A DNA stretch of 64,000 bases from GWE2-40-63 sp050179685 (GTDB taxonomy: Bacteria > Bacteroidota > Bacteroidia > Bacteroidales > SZUA-534), in the NCBI GenBank assembly GCA_050179685.1, contig JBFXEW010000003.1, positions 164,469 through 228,468 of the forward strand, read 5' to 3'. Position numbers and translations under genes: made by a program. This document shows, one piece after another, positions 8,820 to 17,544 of the stretch (position 1 is its first letter; each line of letters begins with the position of its first letter). Below the pieces are notes generated by a model that was given only the letters and a program-made list of their open reading frames with translations, did no database searches and was not told the origin of the DNA.

Positions 8820-10763
8820 CTAATTGCTTATTATAGGCAAGTAGACCGTTACTTTTGTGCCACTTTTCTTTACAGCGTCAAGATATTCAATTTTTAATGG
8901 AGGCAGCTTGCGGTATTTTTTTTGTAAAATTTTCATGCGTTGGTCGAAAATACGGGTAGCTTTTGATTTGTGTGATTTGTTTTCTGGTGCATTTCCGTAT
9001 CCAATACCGTTATCTGTAATTTCAATTTTTATCATGTTTTGTAAATCACTAATTACTATAAACACTTCTCCCGGATAGTCTATCTCTTTTATTCCGTGTT
9101 TTAAAGCATTTTCAACAAAGGGTTGCAGCATCATGGGAGGAATCATAATAAACGCTGTTTCAAGTGAATCGGGAATCTGAAAATGATATTGGAACGACTC
9201 ATTCATTCGCATCTTTTCCAGTTCAATATAGTTTTTCAGTGTCTGTATTTCATCCTCTAGCGGAATGGTTTCTGCTGAAGAATGATTCAGAATAGCTCGC
9301 GATAAAGCGGCAAAGTTTCCCATATAAGCAGCAGCCTGTTTGGCATCGTTTTTATACATAAAGCACTGAATACTACCCAGTGCATTGTATATAAAGTGGG
9401 GGTTCATTTGCGATAAAAAGAGTTGTTGTTTTAGGGTGTCGCGCTCTAACCGGGCTTGTTTTTGACGCAAGACGGTGTTATAGAATCCCATTATGATACT
9501 GATTAAAAGAATGACTATGATGCTGACACTCATTTTTATTCGTTGGCTTTTGAGTTGGTTTTGAATCGACAGCAGATCAATTTGCTGTTGTTTTTGTTTA
9601 AGATCATACAAAACTTCGAGGGCATTAAGTTCTTTGGCATTGGTTAAGCTGAGTATACTGTCCTGAAATTGGTGGCTTTGTTGCAAATGTCCAACGGCTT
9701 TTTCCCATTGGTTGCTTTGGCTGTATACCTCAAAAAGAGCATTGTGGACCAGAATCAGATTTTCCAGCGAATGCACCTTGTTTGCTAAAGTTAATGATTT
9801 GTTTAGCAGCCAAATGGCACTATCGTTTTTTTGCTGCCGATGTTTTATTTTTCCTAAATAAGCATAACACAAGGCTTGATAACGAAAATTTTGATCAGCA
9901 ATATGTAAGGGCAGGGCCAGGTTAAAATGTTTCTCGGCCAGAGCGAAGTTATTCAGGGCAAAATGTGCCTGGCCAATTAAATGCTCTGCTACTGCATAGC
10001 CGCGTTTACCACCCAACTCTATAATAATATTTTTCGATTCAATAAAATAGAACATGGCAGAGTCGTTTTGATTCCACAGTAAAAACACTTCACCCATTGA
10101 GCCATAATTATAAGCAAGCGTCCGTTTATCGTTTAATTGAACTGCAATTTCTGCCGATTGTCTAAAGTATTTCATGGCTAAATCGTACTGTTTTTGTACA
10201 ACGTAGGTAGCTCCCAGAGCATTCATGGTGTATGACGATGATTTTTTGTTTTGGCTTGCATCTGAAATTTCAAGTGCTTTATGAAAATTAAGAATGGCCA
10301 GTGTATTTATATCCTGCATCCGGTAAACTTGTCCTAAATTGTTGTAATTGTAATACAATTGGGTACTATCTTTTAAAAAAAGTGCCAGATTAAGCGATTT
10401 GTTATGATAGGTTATTGCCGAATCGTACCTGCCGTCGAACCGGTGTTGTAATCCAATGCGATCAAAGGTCTCCATCCTTCCTTTCAAATATCCAAGCTGT
10501 TCCGATTTTCTATCGTAGGCATGTAGCAGATTAAGATAATCTGCTTGTAAGTTCTGGCGGTTTTTTTTAATCATCTGAAAAACATCAGGCATTAACGATG
10601 TGTCAGAAATATTCATTAGAATAGTATGAAGGCTGTCGCTTAAGTTTTTTGTTTTTGTTTGGTAATCTGAGCTATTTCCAGTGTCGGCAATTAAAACAAA
10701 GCAATTTATATGCAGGATAAAAAATAGAAATAACATCCTCATAAAAGAAGTACTTAATTTCAT
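8820..10763 (-). CDS. TPR-containing LytS-type sensor histidine kinase
   Basis: 647 residues. An N-terminal signal or membrane segment (about 9-26) precedes a sensor region of about seven tetratricopeptide repeats (roughly 95-380, with typical YHNKSLNLAL and YNNLGQVY stretches), a coiled coil, one transmembrane helix (about 412-431), then the His_kinase domain with phosphoacceptor His456 in SQMNPHFIYNALGSIQ, and a HATPase domain with N box ENALKHG (Asn552) and G box DNGIGYG. The TPRs should lie in the periplasm. The gene is first in the operon with the LytTR regulator and is preceded by a very good promoter at 10803-10833. Confidence 0.92.
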   Translation of the reverse strand: MKLSTSFMRMLFLFFILHINCFVLIADTGNSSDYQTKTKNLSDSLHTILMNISDTSLMPDVFQMIKKNRQNLQADYLNLLHAYDRKSEQLGYLKGRMETFDRIGLQHRFDGRYDSAITYHNKSLNLALFLKDSTQLYYNYNNLGQVYRMQDINTLAILNFHKALEISDASQNKKSSSYTMNALGATYVVQKQYDLAMKYFRQSAEIAVQLNDKRTLAYNYGSMGEVFLLWNQNDSAMFYFIESKNIIIELGGKRGYAVAEHLIGQAHFALNNFALAEKHFNLALPLHIADQNFRYQALCYAYLGKIKHRQQKNDSAIWLLNKSLTLANKVHSLENLILVHNALFEVYSQSNQWEKAVGHLQQSHQFQDSILSLTNAKELNALEVLYDLKQKQQQIDLLSIQNQLKSQRIKMSVSIIVILLISIIMGFYNTVLRQKQARLERDTLKQQLFLSQMNPHFIYNALGSIQCFMYKNDAKQAAAYMGNFAALSRAILNHSSAETIPLEDEIQTLKNYIELEKMRMNESFQYHFQIPDSLETAFIMIPPMMLQPFVENALKHGIKEIDYPGEVFIVISDLQNMIKIEITDNGIGYGNAPENKSHKSKATRIFDQRMKILQKKYRKLPPLKIEYLDAVKKSGTKVTVYLPIISN

Positions 10764-10802
10764 TTAGGGTATAAGATTATTGTGGTTGATTAGTATTACT
10801 TA

Positions 10803-10833
10803 CAAATATAACGCTATTGAGCAAATACGCAAA
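10803..10833 (-). promoter_or_regulatory. Bacteroidetes-type promoter for the kinase-regulator operon
   Basis: On the minus strand the sequence reads TTTG, 19 bases, then TATATTTG, an exact match to the primary sigma factor pattern of Bacteroidota (TTTG at about -33, TAnnTTTG at about -7). Transcription would begin near 10796, giving a leader of about 33 nt before the kinase ATG. The remaining gap up to 11029 has no convincing gene. Confidence 0.75.
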
Positions 10834-11029
10834 TTTGATTGAGAAAAATTAAACAAGGAATAATCTGTCAAATAAGTGATTATGCGTTTAAAGATTGATA
10901 AATATGAGTTTTGAGGAGGAGGGAGTTATAGTTTTATCGATGAGAATCCAATCAGCTTGTTCAACGTGAACGAATACTTCAACATCACTGGTCGTTAGTG
11001 AAAAATTCTGTTAAATTTCTTGAATAATG

Positions 11030-11734
11030 CTAAAAGATGTAGTTGTAATTAATGGTTTTCATATAAAGAATTCCCCTGTTTTTTTCAATAAAATGGTAGT
11101 AGCTTTCGCTTAGCGTAAAGGCATCTTTTATTCGGGTAAATGAGAACCATAGATTGACAGGCAAATCAGATGTTAAGGGTTTGTCCTGATTTAAGTTTGT
11201 AACCAACAGGAATTCCACTTGCCCGGTTTTTTTATTTACAAAAAACGAAGCCTTTTTAAGTTCATCGTTCCTTACCAAATCGGCATGAAATGCCTGATAG
11301 CTTTTTTCATTATATACCGTATCGAAAATGGCCGACGGATTTCGAAACTGAAATTTTAAAAGCTCATTAAGCTGGGCATCGGGATATATAAAAGCGAATT
11401 TTTGGGCTGAAGTATCTTTACTTATAAAATTTCCTTTAAGTAAATCGGTGTACATTAGCTGGGCATAGGCTTTTCCATTCTTACGATTAACCTCGAAATG
11501 GAGCAAATAATGGTATTCCCCATTTTTTTTCAGGGGATGCATCGAACGGTTTTTTTTCTCGATGCTGAAGGCCACAGGTTTTGCCTGCATTGTAACACTT
11601 TTTGATACAAATTCATCCCATACTTTTTGTGCCTGTTGACTTAAACCCAAAAAGGGTAAAAGCAGCAGAAAAGCCGTATTATACAGATGTTTTAAGCACC
11701 TGAGCTTTTTGTTAGGCTTATTTGTTTCTTTCAA
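11030..11734 (-). CDS. Exported protein, unknown function
   Basis: 234 residues. The first 17 residues are basic, then a hydrophobic stretch (NTAFLLLLPFLGLSQQ) forms an unusually long signal peptide; a later start is not available as a clean ATG. The mature part is beta-rich with alternating strands (YHYLLHFEVN, SFFVNKKTGQVEFLLVT, WFSFTRIKDAFTLSESYY) and could be a small lipocalin or LolA-like sandwich, but I cannot place the family. The start codon lies 5 bp after the stop of the SDR gene, so the two are translationally close and probably co-transcribed. Confidence 0.6.
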   Translation of the reverse strand: MKETNKPNKKLRCLKHLYNTAFLLLLPFLGLSQQAQKVWDEFVSKSVTMQAKPVAFSIEKKNRSMHPLKKNGEYHYLLHFEVNRKNGKAYAQLMYTDLLKGNFISKDTSAQKFAFIYPDAQLNELLKFQFRNPSAIFDTVYNEKSYQAFHADLVRNDELKKASFFVNKKTGQVEFLLVTNLNQDKPLTSDLPVNLWFSFTRIKDAFTLSESYYHFIEKNRGILYMKTINYNYIF

Positions 11735-11739
11735 TTTTC

Positions 11740-12498
11740 TTAAAGTTTTTTATTAAACACGGTTGCCGATGCCTGAGCGCTGGGCAAAATAAGTACATCG
11801 CCAATATTGACGTGAGCCGGACGGCTGGCCATGAAAAGAATAGTTTCGGCAATGTCGCTGGCCTGCAACGGGGTAAATCCGGCATAAACTTTTTTATTGG
11901 CTTCGGAGTCTTTTAACCGTACCACGCTGAATTCGGTTTCAACAGCCCCCGGGCAAATGGAACCCACTTTAATTCCATAGGGATTCAAATCGATGCGCAT
12001 ACTTTTGGTGATGGCTTCAACGGCATGTTTGGTAGCGCAGTAAACCGAGCCGTTGGCGTAGGCTTCTTTTCCGGCAATACTTCCTATATTAATAATATGC
12101 CCGCTTTTTCGCTCTACCATCAATGGAGAAACAATATGGGTGATGTAAAGCAGGCCTTTAATGTTGGTGTCAATCATTTGTTCCCAGTCGTTTAAATCGG
12201 CCTGGTGAATAGGATCCAATCCGGCAGCCAGTCCGGCATTGTTTACCAGTAAATCAATTTGTTGCCACGTTTCCGGCAAACTGTAAAAAGCTTCTTCAGT
12301 AGCTTCCTGGTTCCGGATATCGAAACACAAGGGAAAACAATCGCCGTGATGTTTGTCAATTATCTCGGCAGCAATCTCGCCCAATAATTCATCGCGACGA
12401 CCTGTAATTATAACATTGTAATTGTTTTTGGCCAATAGCAGGGCCGTTGCTTTTCCTATGCCCGATGTGGCGCCGGTTATCAGAGCTGTTTTTTTCAT
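11740..12498 (-). CDS. Short-chain dehydrogenase/reductase (classical SDR)
   Basis: 252 residues, typical classical SDR length. It shows the Rossmann motif TGATSGIGKATA (about 8-19) followed by NVIITGRR, where the arginines suggest NADP(H) preference; NNAGLA (about 87-92); catalytic Ser (GSIAGK) and YCATKH (Tyr and Lys); and the PGAVETEF segment. It resembles the YdfG-type enzymes acting on 3-hydroxy acids or serine, but substrate cannot be read from sequence. A -7 box (TATGTTTG, complement of 12527-12534) sits about 28 bp upstream of the start, with no clear -33 element. Confidence 0.9.
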   Translation of the reverse strand: MKKTALITGATSGIGKATALLLAKNNYNVIITGRRDELLGEIAAEIIDKHHGDCFPLCFDIRNQEATEEAFYSLPETWQQIDLLVNNAGLAAGLDPIHQADLNDWEQMIDTNIKGLLYITHIVSPLMVERKSGHIINIGSIAGKEAYANGSVYCATKHAVEAITKSMRIDLNPYGIKVGSICPGAVETEFSVVRLKDSEANKKVYAGFTPLQASDIAETILFMASRPAHVNIGDVLILPSAQASATVFNKKL

Positions 12499-12596
12499 AG
12501 TTATTCTACTTTTCAGGTAATTTAGACAAACATAAATAGTTTTAGATTATTTAAGAAGAAAAGCATTCGAATTTTAAATTATTTGTGACACATCGT

Positions 12597-12626
12597 TTTG
12601 GTATATTCCGGCTATACTTATATTTG
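12597..12626 (+). promoter_or_regulatory. Bacteroidetes-type promoter for FkbM-like gene
   Basis: TTTG at 12597-12600, an 18-base spacer and TATATTTG at 12619-12626. Initiation near 12633 would leave an untranslated leader of about 120 nt before the FkbM-like gene, and that leader contains a 28-codon open reading frame (12651-12737). Confidence 0.65.
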
Positions 12627-12752
12627 ACCTTCATTTCAAAACAAGCAAATATGAAACACCCATATTCTTGCAAACACAATAGTAATAAATACCCAACATG
12701 GGTATTCCCTTTCTGCCGGCCAGGCATCATTCCTTAAAAATTAAATTTTATT

Positions 12753-13532
12753 ATGATGAAATTTATTAAACACTTAATTTGGACCACTTTTACCAGAATA
12801 GATGCTTTTTTGAAATTCCCCGGACTTAAGAAGGGGGAGATTGGAATCCAATTAGGTTTTGATATGGAGTATCCGCTAACCTCCGATTTGTTTTTAATGC
12901 AACAGCGGGTTCAAAAAATGGGAAAGGTTTATGGGATTGATCCCGATAAAAATAATATTCAAAAAGCACTGAAAATTATTGAGGCTAATAAATATCCCAT
13001 AAGCTTAATTCATAAAGCCGTTTATTCCCATAAAGGAGAAGTAGAGCTGGCTTTTGGGAAAAAGCCCGGATGGAATCAGCTTAAAAATATTCCGTTGGAT
13101 CATACGGTTGAATTTGATGATACTACTGCCCTGGTTCCTATGGATACCCTGGATTCTATTATAAATGACGAAGGTATTGATAGTTCAAAAATTGGGCATA
13201 TTAATAGTACCATAAATGGTTCAGAATATTATGCTTTATTGGGGATGAAAGAATTACTTTCATCGGCTGAAAACTTAAGTCTTACTATTGTGGCAGGGCG
13301 CTACGACGAAACAGGAACCATTGATGGTGAAGCCGATTACGTGAAAATTATGCGCTTGCTGAATGAATACGGTTTCACCTGCAAATTCAAACGGATGCAC
13401 CAGTTGTTTTGGTGGGGCTTTGTGGTAAAGTTGTTGCTGAATCGTAAATGGGTTTTTGGCAAAAAGAACTACGGAATTGTAATGGCGGGGAAAGGAACTA
13501 AAAAGTTAAAATGGTATCAGTCGTTTTCCTGA
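12753..13532 (+). CDS. FkbM-like methyltransferase domain protein
   Basis: 259 residues. The fold text resembles FkbM-type SAM-dependent methyltransferases: a first-strand region (GEIGIQLGFDMEYPLTSDLF) in place of the usual glycine-rich motif, GKVYGIDPDKNNIQKALKII for motif II, IHKAVYSHKGEVELAFG, and VPMDTLDSIINDEGID, where canonical FkbM proteins have a TLD segment. The expected 'IKIDVEG' motif reads GHINSTINGSEY, so the Asp and Glu are replaced, which questions catalytic activity. Start could be 12753 or the next codon. The 3' end overlaps the convergent gene by 27 bp. Confidence 0.7.
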   Translation: MMKFIKHLIWTTFTRIDAFLKFPGLKKGEIGIQLGFDMEYPLTSDLFLMQQRVQKMGKVYGIDPDKNNIQKALKIIEANKYPISLIHKAVYSHKGEVELAFGKKPGWNQLKNIPLDHTVEFDDTTALVPMDTLDSIINDEGIDSSKIGHINSTINGSEYYALLGMKELLSSAENLSLTIVAGRYDETGTIDGEADYVKIMRLLNEYGFTCKFKRMHQLFWWGFVVKLLLNRKWVFGKKNYGIVMAGKGTKKLKWYQSFS

Positions 13533-14810
13533 TTTCTTTAGCCTGTCAAAATCTATCATAAACAAGAGGGCCACACCTAAAAAAGGCAGGGCCGGCGCTT
13601 TGTACCTTACCAAAGCTCCCAATACCGGCGTGGTAATTCCACTTAATACAAATAAAATTAGGGTAAATGAAATGCTGAACCAGAACCAGTTGTTATTCAG
13701 TTTTTTTCGGGTAAAAAAAATAATTCCTGTCAATAAGGCGATAGTAATTAGCAGGTTTTCAAGGGCAGCCATCAGCATCATTAAATTGTCTGCTTCAAAT
13801 AGTGTTGGGCGGAACAGGGTGTTTAAAAATGCCTGAGGTGTAGCCTTTAAAATGCTTGAAACGGTTGCTTCAACGGGTATCAAATCAATTTTACTTCCTA
13901 CATGTCTTAAACTGTCGGAAAAGGTGATAAAATCTTTTTGTTTTTGAGCTATAACTTCCGGAAAGCTTATCCCGATAAGGGGTTTGCTGAACCAGGCCAG
14001 ACTGAAATATAGCAGGTGAATTGCAATGAATTTAACAAATTGGAATTTTCCTGTTTTATTTTTTGTAAGCAATACATAAATAATTCCAGGAATTGCTGCT
14101 ACCAAAACATAAAACTTCGACAGAAGCAGGATAAAAACCATACTCAATATTCCCAATAGGTATTTCAGTTGAATTTTTTTCAGTTCAAATTGTTTTACGA
14201 AATAGAGCAGTAAACCAAAAGCAAACATAAGAATCCCTTCTTTTAAAAGGCCCGAAGTCCAAAAATATACCGAGGGGATAAAAAATATGACGAAAACCAG
14301 AGCCCAAATTTGTTTGATAAAAGCTTTTTCAAATATCTTAAAAACAGCCCACAAACCGGTGAACGAAATAAAACTCATAAACAGGGTATGGATATGAAAA
14401 TTACCCATCGAAATTAAACGGATGAGTGCATTGAAACGAATTACAATCAGGTTGTCGTTAATTAATCCGTAGTTAAAGGGTTTAATCCAAAAATAACAGG
14501 TGTAATAATACTGATCAAGATGCGGAGCTTTTCCTCCAATTCCGGTAAGCATTCGCAAATAATCTACCGGATTTTGATGCAGGGCACTGTAGATTATATT
14601 TCCATCGTCGAAGTATTTAAAAATATCGGACGAGTAACGTGTTCCGTAAAAATGAGCGTAAACCAGGTAAACGCTTATTCCTGCTGCAAATTTCAATAGA
14701 AAAATAACGGAAGGAATATACTTTGGTAAATGGGGCGATTGAAAGAACTTAGCCCGATAAACTACAAATAACAGGACAATGGCGTAAATAAACAGCAGTA
14801 AATAGCTCAT
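13506..14810 (-). CDS. Polytopic membrane protein, possibly glycan-related
   Basis: A TTG start at 14831 is possible, but the ATG at 14808-14810 is preferred because a -7 promoter box covers 14829-14836; this gives 434 residues. There are about ten hydrophobic segments spread over the whole length, with a large loop after helix 2 (HFYGTRYSSDIFKYFDDGN) rich in Asp and Tyr. The arrangement recalls oligosaccharide polymerase or GT39-like membrane glycosyltransferases of Bacteroidota, but no decisive motif is visible. It converges on, and overlaps by 27 bp, the FkbM-like gene. Confidence 0.65.
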   Translation of the reverse strand: MSYLLLFIYAIVLLFVVYRAKFFQSPHLPKYIPSVIFLLKFAAGISVYLVYAHFYGTRYSSDIFKYFDDGNIIYSALHQNPVDYLRMLTGIGGKAPHLDQYYYTCYFWIKPFNYGLINDNLIVIRFNALIRLISMGNFHIHTLFMSFISFTGLWAVFKIFEKAFIKQIWALVFVIFFIPSVYFWTSGLLKEGILMFAFGLLLYFVKQFELKKIQLKYLLGILSMVFILLLSKFYVLVAAIPGIIYVLLTKNKTGKFQFVKFIAIHLLYFSLAWFSKPLIGISFPEVIAQKQKDFITFSDSLRHVGSKIDLIPVEATVSSILKATPQAFLNTLFRPTLFEADNLMMLMAALENLLITIALLTGIIFFTRKKLNNNWFWFSISFTLILFVLSGITTPVLGALVRYKAPALPFLGVALLFMIDFDRLKKSGKRLIPF

Positions 14811-14828
14811 CCGTATCAAAATTTGGCT

Positions 14829-14836
14829 CAAAGATA
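14829..14836 (-). promoter_or_regulatory. -7 promoter box, supports the 14810 start
   Basis: The minus strand reads TATCTTTG, matching TAnnTTTG. It overlaps the TTG start of the longer frame, so transcription would begin near 14822 and translation from the ATG at 14810. No clear -33 element is seen at the expected distance. Confidence 0.4.
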
Positions 14837-15098
14837 GAAAAAGCTATCGTGGAGTAAATTGTTTTTAGTTAATTTGTCGCGCAAACAAATGCAGTAGCAT
14901 GTTGGTTTTAATAGCTGTGCTAAATCCTTTTAATGCTATCGATTTTTCGCAATAGAAATTATGAAGACTAAGATTAGCAATAGCTTCAAATAAAATTTTT
15001 AACCAATTGGCTTGAAAAGATTATTTGTTTTAATTCGTGTAATTTGTGAACTGAAATATTCCGCTTGCGGATTTTAGGTTCTAATTAATAAATTAAAA

Positions 15099-15830
15099 AT
15101 GGGAACTCCAGTAAAACCCTATTCCAATTCAGATAAAAGCAAAAAAGAACAGGTAGCCGGAATGTTCAATAATATAGCCGGAAAATACGACTTATTGAAT
15201 CATGTGTTGTCGATGAATATCGATAAGCTATGGCGTAAAAAAGTAGTTCGTAAACTACAGGAACACAAAGCCAGGCGAATTCTTGATGTGGCAACCGGAA
15301 CCGGCGATTTGGCTATTGCTGCATTACGGGCTAATCCGGAACGGGTCGATGGTATCGATATTTCGGATGGGATGCTCGAAGTGGGAAAAACTAAAATACG
15401 GCAACGGAATCTCGACAATAAAATATTTTTGCAAAGCGGTGATGCCGAGGCCATTCCTTTTGAAGACTCGACCTTCGATGCAATTACCGTGGCTTTTGGT
15501 GTGCGTAATTTTGAGAATCTCGATGCCGGATTAAAAGAGATGAACCGGGTGCTAAAACCCGGAGGTATTTGTGTGGTTTTGGAGTTTACCATGCCATCGT
15601 TATTTCCGTTCAGGCAATTGTATGGTTTTTATTTTAAAAACCTGCTTCCGCTTATTGGCCGTTTGGTAAGCAAAGACACTTCGGCGTATACTTATTTGCC
15701 CGAATCGGTAAAAGCATTTCCGCAGAACCAACAGTTTATTGAACGTATGGAACAAGCCGGATTTATACAAAACAGTTTCAAATCGTTGTCGTTAGGTATT
15801 GCCGCAATTTACACGGGTTTTAAAAAGTAG
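15099..15830 (+). CDS. ubiE: Demethylmenaquinone methyltransferase (UbiE/MenG)
   Basis: 243 residues, standard length. SAM-dependent C-methylation of demethylmenaquinone, the last step of menaquinone synthesis. It has the family N-terminus (VAGMFNNIAGKYDLLNHVLS), motif I LDVATGTGDLAI (about 66-77), GIDISDGML, the second signature VAFGVRNFENLDAGLKEMNR and PGGICVVLEF, and the C-terminal IAAIYTGFKK. In many Bacteroidota ubiE directly precedes porT; here porT lies 1.7 kb downstream with three small genes in between. The upstream 267 bp hold no gene and no clear promoter. Confidence 0.96.
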   Translation: MGTPVKPYSNSDKSKKEQVAGMFNNIAGKYDLLNHVLSMNIDKLWRKKVVRKLQEHKARRILDVATGTGDLAIAALRANPERVDGIDISDGMLEVGKTKIRQRNLDNKIFLQSGDAEAIPFEDSTFDAITVAFGVRNFENLDAGLKEMNRVLKPGGICVVLEFTMPSLFPFRQLYGFYFKNLLPLIGRLVSKDTSAYTYLPESVKAFPQNQQFIERMEQAGFIQNSFKSLSLGIAAIYTGFKK

Positions 15831-15975
15831 TTGGTTACAAAAAAGGTTATCAATTAAATGAATGATTGAGAGCCTTATGGGTTTAATATTTTTATACCCA
15901 AACAAGTTTGTAAGCATGCAACTGGGCTTAATTGCGTATCTTTAGAATCAATTATTAAGCGCTTAAAGGAATTTT

Positions 15976-16536
15976 GTGAAGCTATTCATTAAAAATATGG
16001 TGTGCATCCGCTGTCAAATAGTTGTAAAATCGGAGCTCGAGAAGCTTGGAATTCATTACAGCAGCGTAACCATTGGTGAAGCCAATACAATGGATGAACT
16101 CAACAGTGAGCAACTGGCTCAATTGGATCGAAACCTGAAATTTGCAGGGCTTGAACTCATGGACAATAAAAAGAGTATTCTGGTTGAGAGTATTAAACTG
16201 GCCATTATTGATTTGGTACATTATACCGACGAGCAAATCAAAGTTAATTTGTCCGATTATTTGAGTGAAAAACTTGAATTCAATTACACCTACATGGCCA
16301 ATCTTTTTTCAGAAGTAAAAGGCATTACCATCGAAAAGTTTTACCTCCAGCATAAAATTGAAAAAGTAAAAGAGCTTATTGTTTACAACGAGTTGAGTCT
16401 TTCTGAAATAGCTTTTAAGATGCATTACAGCAGTGCAGCCCATTTATCGAATCAGTTTAAAAAATTTACCGGTCTTACACCCTCTCACTTTAAGAAATTA
16501 AAAAACATACGTCGCAAAACCCTTGAAGAATTATAA
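15976..16536 (+). CDS. AraC family regulator with N-terminal CxxC metal-binding-like segment
   Basis: 186 residues from a GTG start; the N-terminal text MKLFIKNMVCIRCQIVVKSE makes the GTG the better choice over the internal ATG. Cys10 and Cys13 form a CxxC motif in a context like heavy-metal-associated (HMA) domains. The C-terminal ~100 residues are a complete AraC HTH pair (FNYTYMANLFSEVKGITIEK, then LSLSEIAFKMHYSSAAHLSN and FKKFTGLTPSHFKK). No cupin sensor is present. This short HMA-AraC layout is common in Bacteroidota; a metal or redox signal is likely but not shown. Its targets are unknown. Confidence 0.85.
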   Translation: MKLFIKNMVCIRCQIVVKSELEKLGIHYSSVTIGEANTMDELNSEQLAQLDRNLKFAGLELMDNKKSILVESIKLAIIDLVHYTDEQIKVNLSDYLSEKLEFNYTYMANLFSEVKGITIEKFYLQHKIEKVKELIVYNELSLSEIAFKMHYSSAAHLSNQFKKFTGLTPSHFKKLKNIRRKTLEEL

Positions 16537-16559
16537 AAAGTTCCACATAAGTTTTTGTT

Positions 16560-16578
16560 AAAAGTGGGAATCATGTAA
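16560..16578 (+). promoter_or_regulatory. Shared motif, copy A (AAAAGTGGGAATCATGTAA)
   Basis: The 19-mer occurs here 76 bp before the lysine-rich small gene and again, with one difference (T for C), on the opposite strand at 17308-17326 upstream of the CsbD-like gene. Each copy points toward its gene. It is a candidate operator or alternative sigma factor promoter element. A TAnnTTTG box (TAAATTTG, 16621-16628) also lies between this copy and the gene. Confidence 0.5.
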
Positions 16579-16653
16579 TTTTTAGGATTTATTCTATAAG
16601 ATTTTTCATTTGCAGTATTCTAAATTTGGGCATCACTAAATAAAATCAGAATC

Positions 16654-16776
16654 ATGGCAAAAGAGAAAGAACCTAAAAAAGCGGAAAAGAAAGTTCCTTT
16701 AAAGAACTTAAAAGAAAAACGTGCCGAAAAAGCGGCAAAAAAAGCCGATAAAAACAACACCAGTAAACTGATGTAA
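16654..16776 (+). CDS. Small lysine-rich protein, 40 residues
   Basis: An ATG frame of 40 codons, MAKEKEPKKAEKKVP to the NTSKLM end, with about 17 lysines and many Glu/Ala residues and no hydrophobic segment. The composition is like small basic, disordered nucleic-acid-associated or stress proteins in Bacteroidota. Support for it being a gene: it follows the AraC gene in the same orientation, has an upstream TAnnTTTG box and the GTGGGAAT motif it shares with the next gene. I do not recognise a named family. Confidence 0.55.
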   Translation: MAKEKEPKKAEKKVPLKNLKEKRAEKAAKKADKNNTSKLM

Positions 16777-16915
16777 TTGTGTGTAGTGGTGAATTCTTGT
16801 TGTAAGGATTTTAATTAGGCGCATCAATAAAGCTTACTAATTACCTGGTCATTCAGAAGCTTAAAAGCTACTGAATGAGTTTGCTGTGGTTATAAACCAG
16901 ACTTTTAAAATAGCA

Positions 16916-17119
16916 TTAATTGCTATTCAGCGATTGTCCATTTTCGATTAGACTCATCAGCTCTTTTCGTGAGATACCCACCTTTAACGAAATGGCCCAT
17001 AATACTTCCTTGGTGTTTCCATCGCGCCAGTTTAAATCGGCATTGGTAAGGGTAGGAAAATTGAGTTTCAGTAAATGCTTAATGTTGTTCCAATGGGCAA
17101 TTGAATAATTAACTTCCAT
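16916..17119 (-). CDS. CsbD-like small stress protein
   Basis: 67 residues with the pattern of Bacteroidota CsbD-like proteins: HWNNIKHLLKLNFPTLTNAD, then a DGNTKEVLWAISLKVGISRK segment and ELMSLIE, corresponding to the usual 'WN-x-x-K-x-x-LK-x-x-FP-x-LT-x-x-DL' opening and a 'LG-x-S/T-K/R-x-E' helix. CsbD family proteins are abundant under general stress in Bacillus; here the role is inferred. A copy of the GTGGGAAT motif lies 190 bp upstream, in the same orientation. Confidence 0.65.
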   Translation of the reverse strand: MEVNYSIAHWNNIKHLLKLNFPTLTNADLNWRDGNTKEVLWAISLKVGISRKELMSLIENGQSLNSN

Positions 17120-17493
17120 ACAAGTAGTTTAAGTTGTTTAATAAGGATAGCATTGAGCTATGGGTAAAAAGATATGTTTTTGTGATTAGATATCCTGAGG
17201 TTTTGTTTTCGAATTGCGCTCAAATTTCGTTTTGAACTTTACAAAACTTTCGACAAACAAAATTAGGCTTACTTAATGCAAATCTCTTACACAACCTTAT
17301 AAATAACTTACATAATTCCCACTTTTTAATTTATTTTAAACAGTCTGTATTAGAAGTCTTTAATTTATAGTTGGTAAACAGCCCGGTAATAATTCCATAA
17401 TAATGGGTTTGAATTCCCTTAGTAACGAGCTAAATAAATTATAATACAGTAAGTTGAATCAGTTCCAATTAATCGTCGATGTTTTAAAAGGAA
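17120..17493. other. 374-bp intergenic region between divergent genes
   Basis: AT-rich, no coding frame. It contains the minus-strand motif copy at 17308-17326 and a short imperfect repeat around 17380-17430. No full Bacteroidetes promoter with correct spacing was found for porT. Confidence 0.6.
17308..17326 (-). promoter_or_regulatory. Shared motif, copy B (AAAAGTGGGAATTATGTAA)
   Basis: Reverse-strand copy of the 19-mer at 16560-16578, 18 of 19 bases identical, directed at the CsbD-like gene that starts at 17119. See copy A for interpretation. Confidence 0.5.
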
Positions 17494-17544
17494 TTGGAGG
17501 TGTTGCAAAATTTTTTGGTATTTTTGGCGTTTATGAAAGTTGAA

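Noticed and set aside
10888..11009. Minus-strand frame of about 40 codons ending LIFINL, upstream of the kinase gene
   Set aside because: The text reads somewhat protein-like but has no start codon in frame and no recognisable family; could be a gene remnant but cannot be supported.
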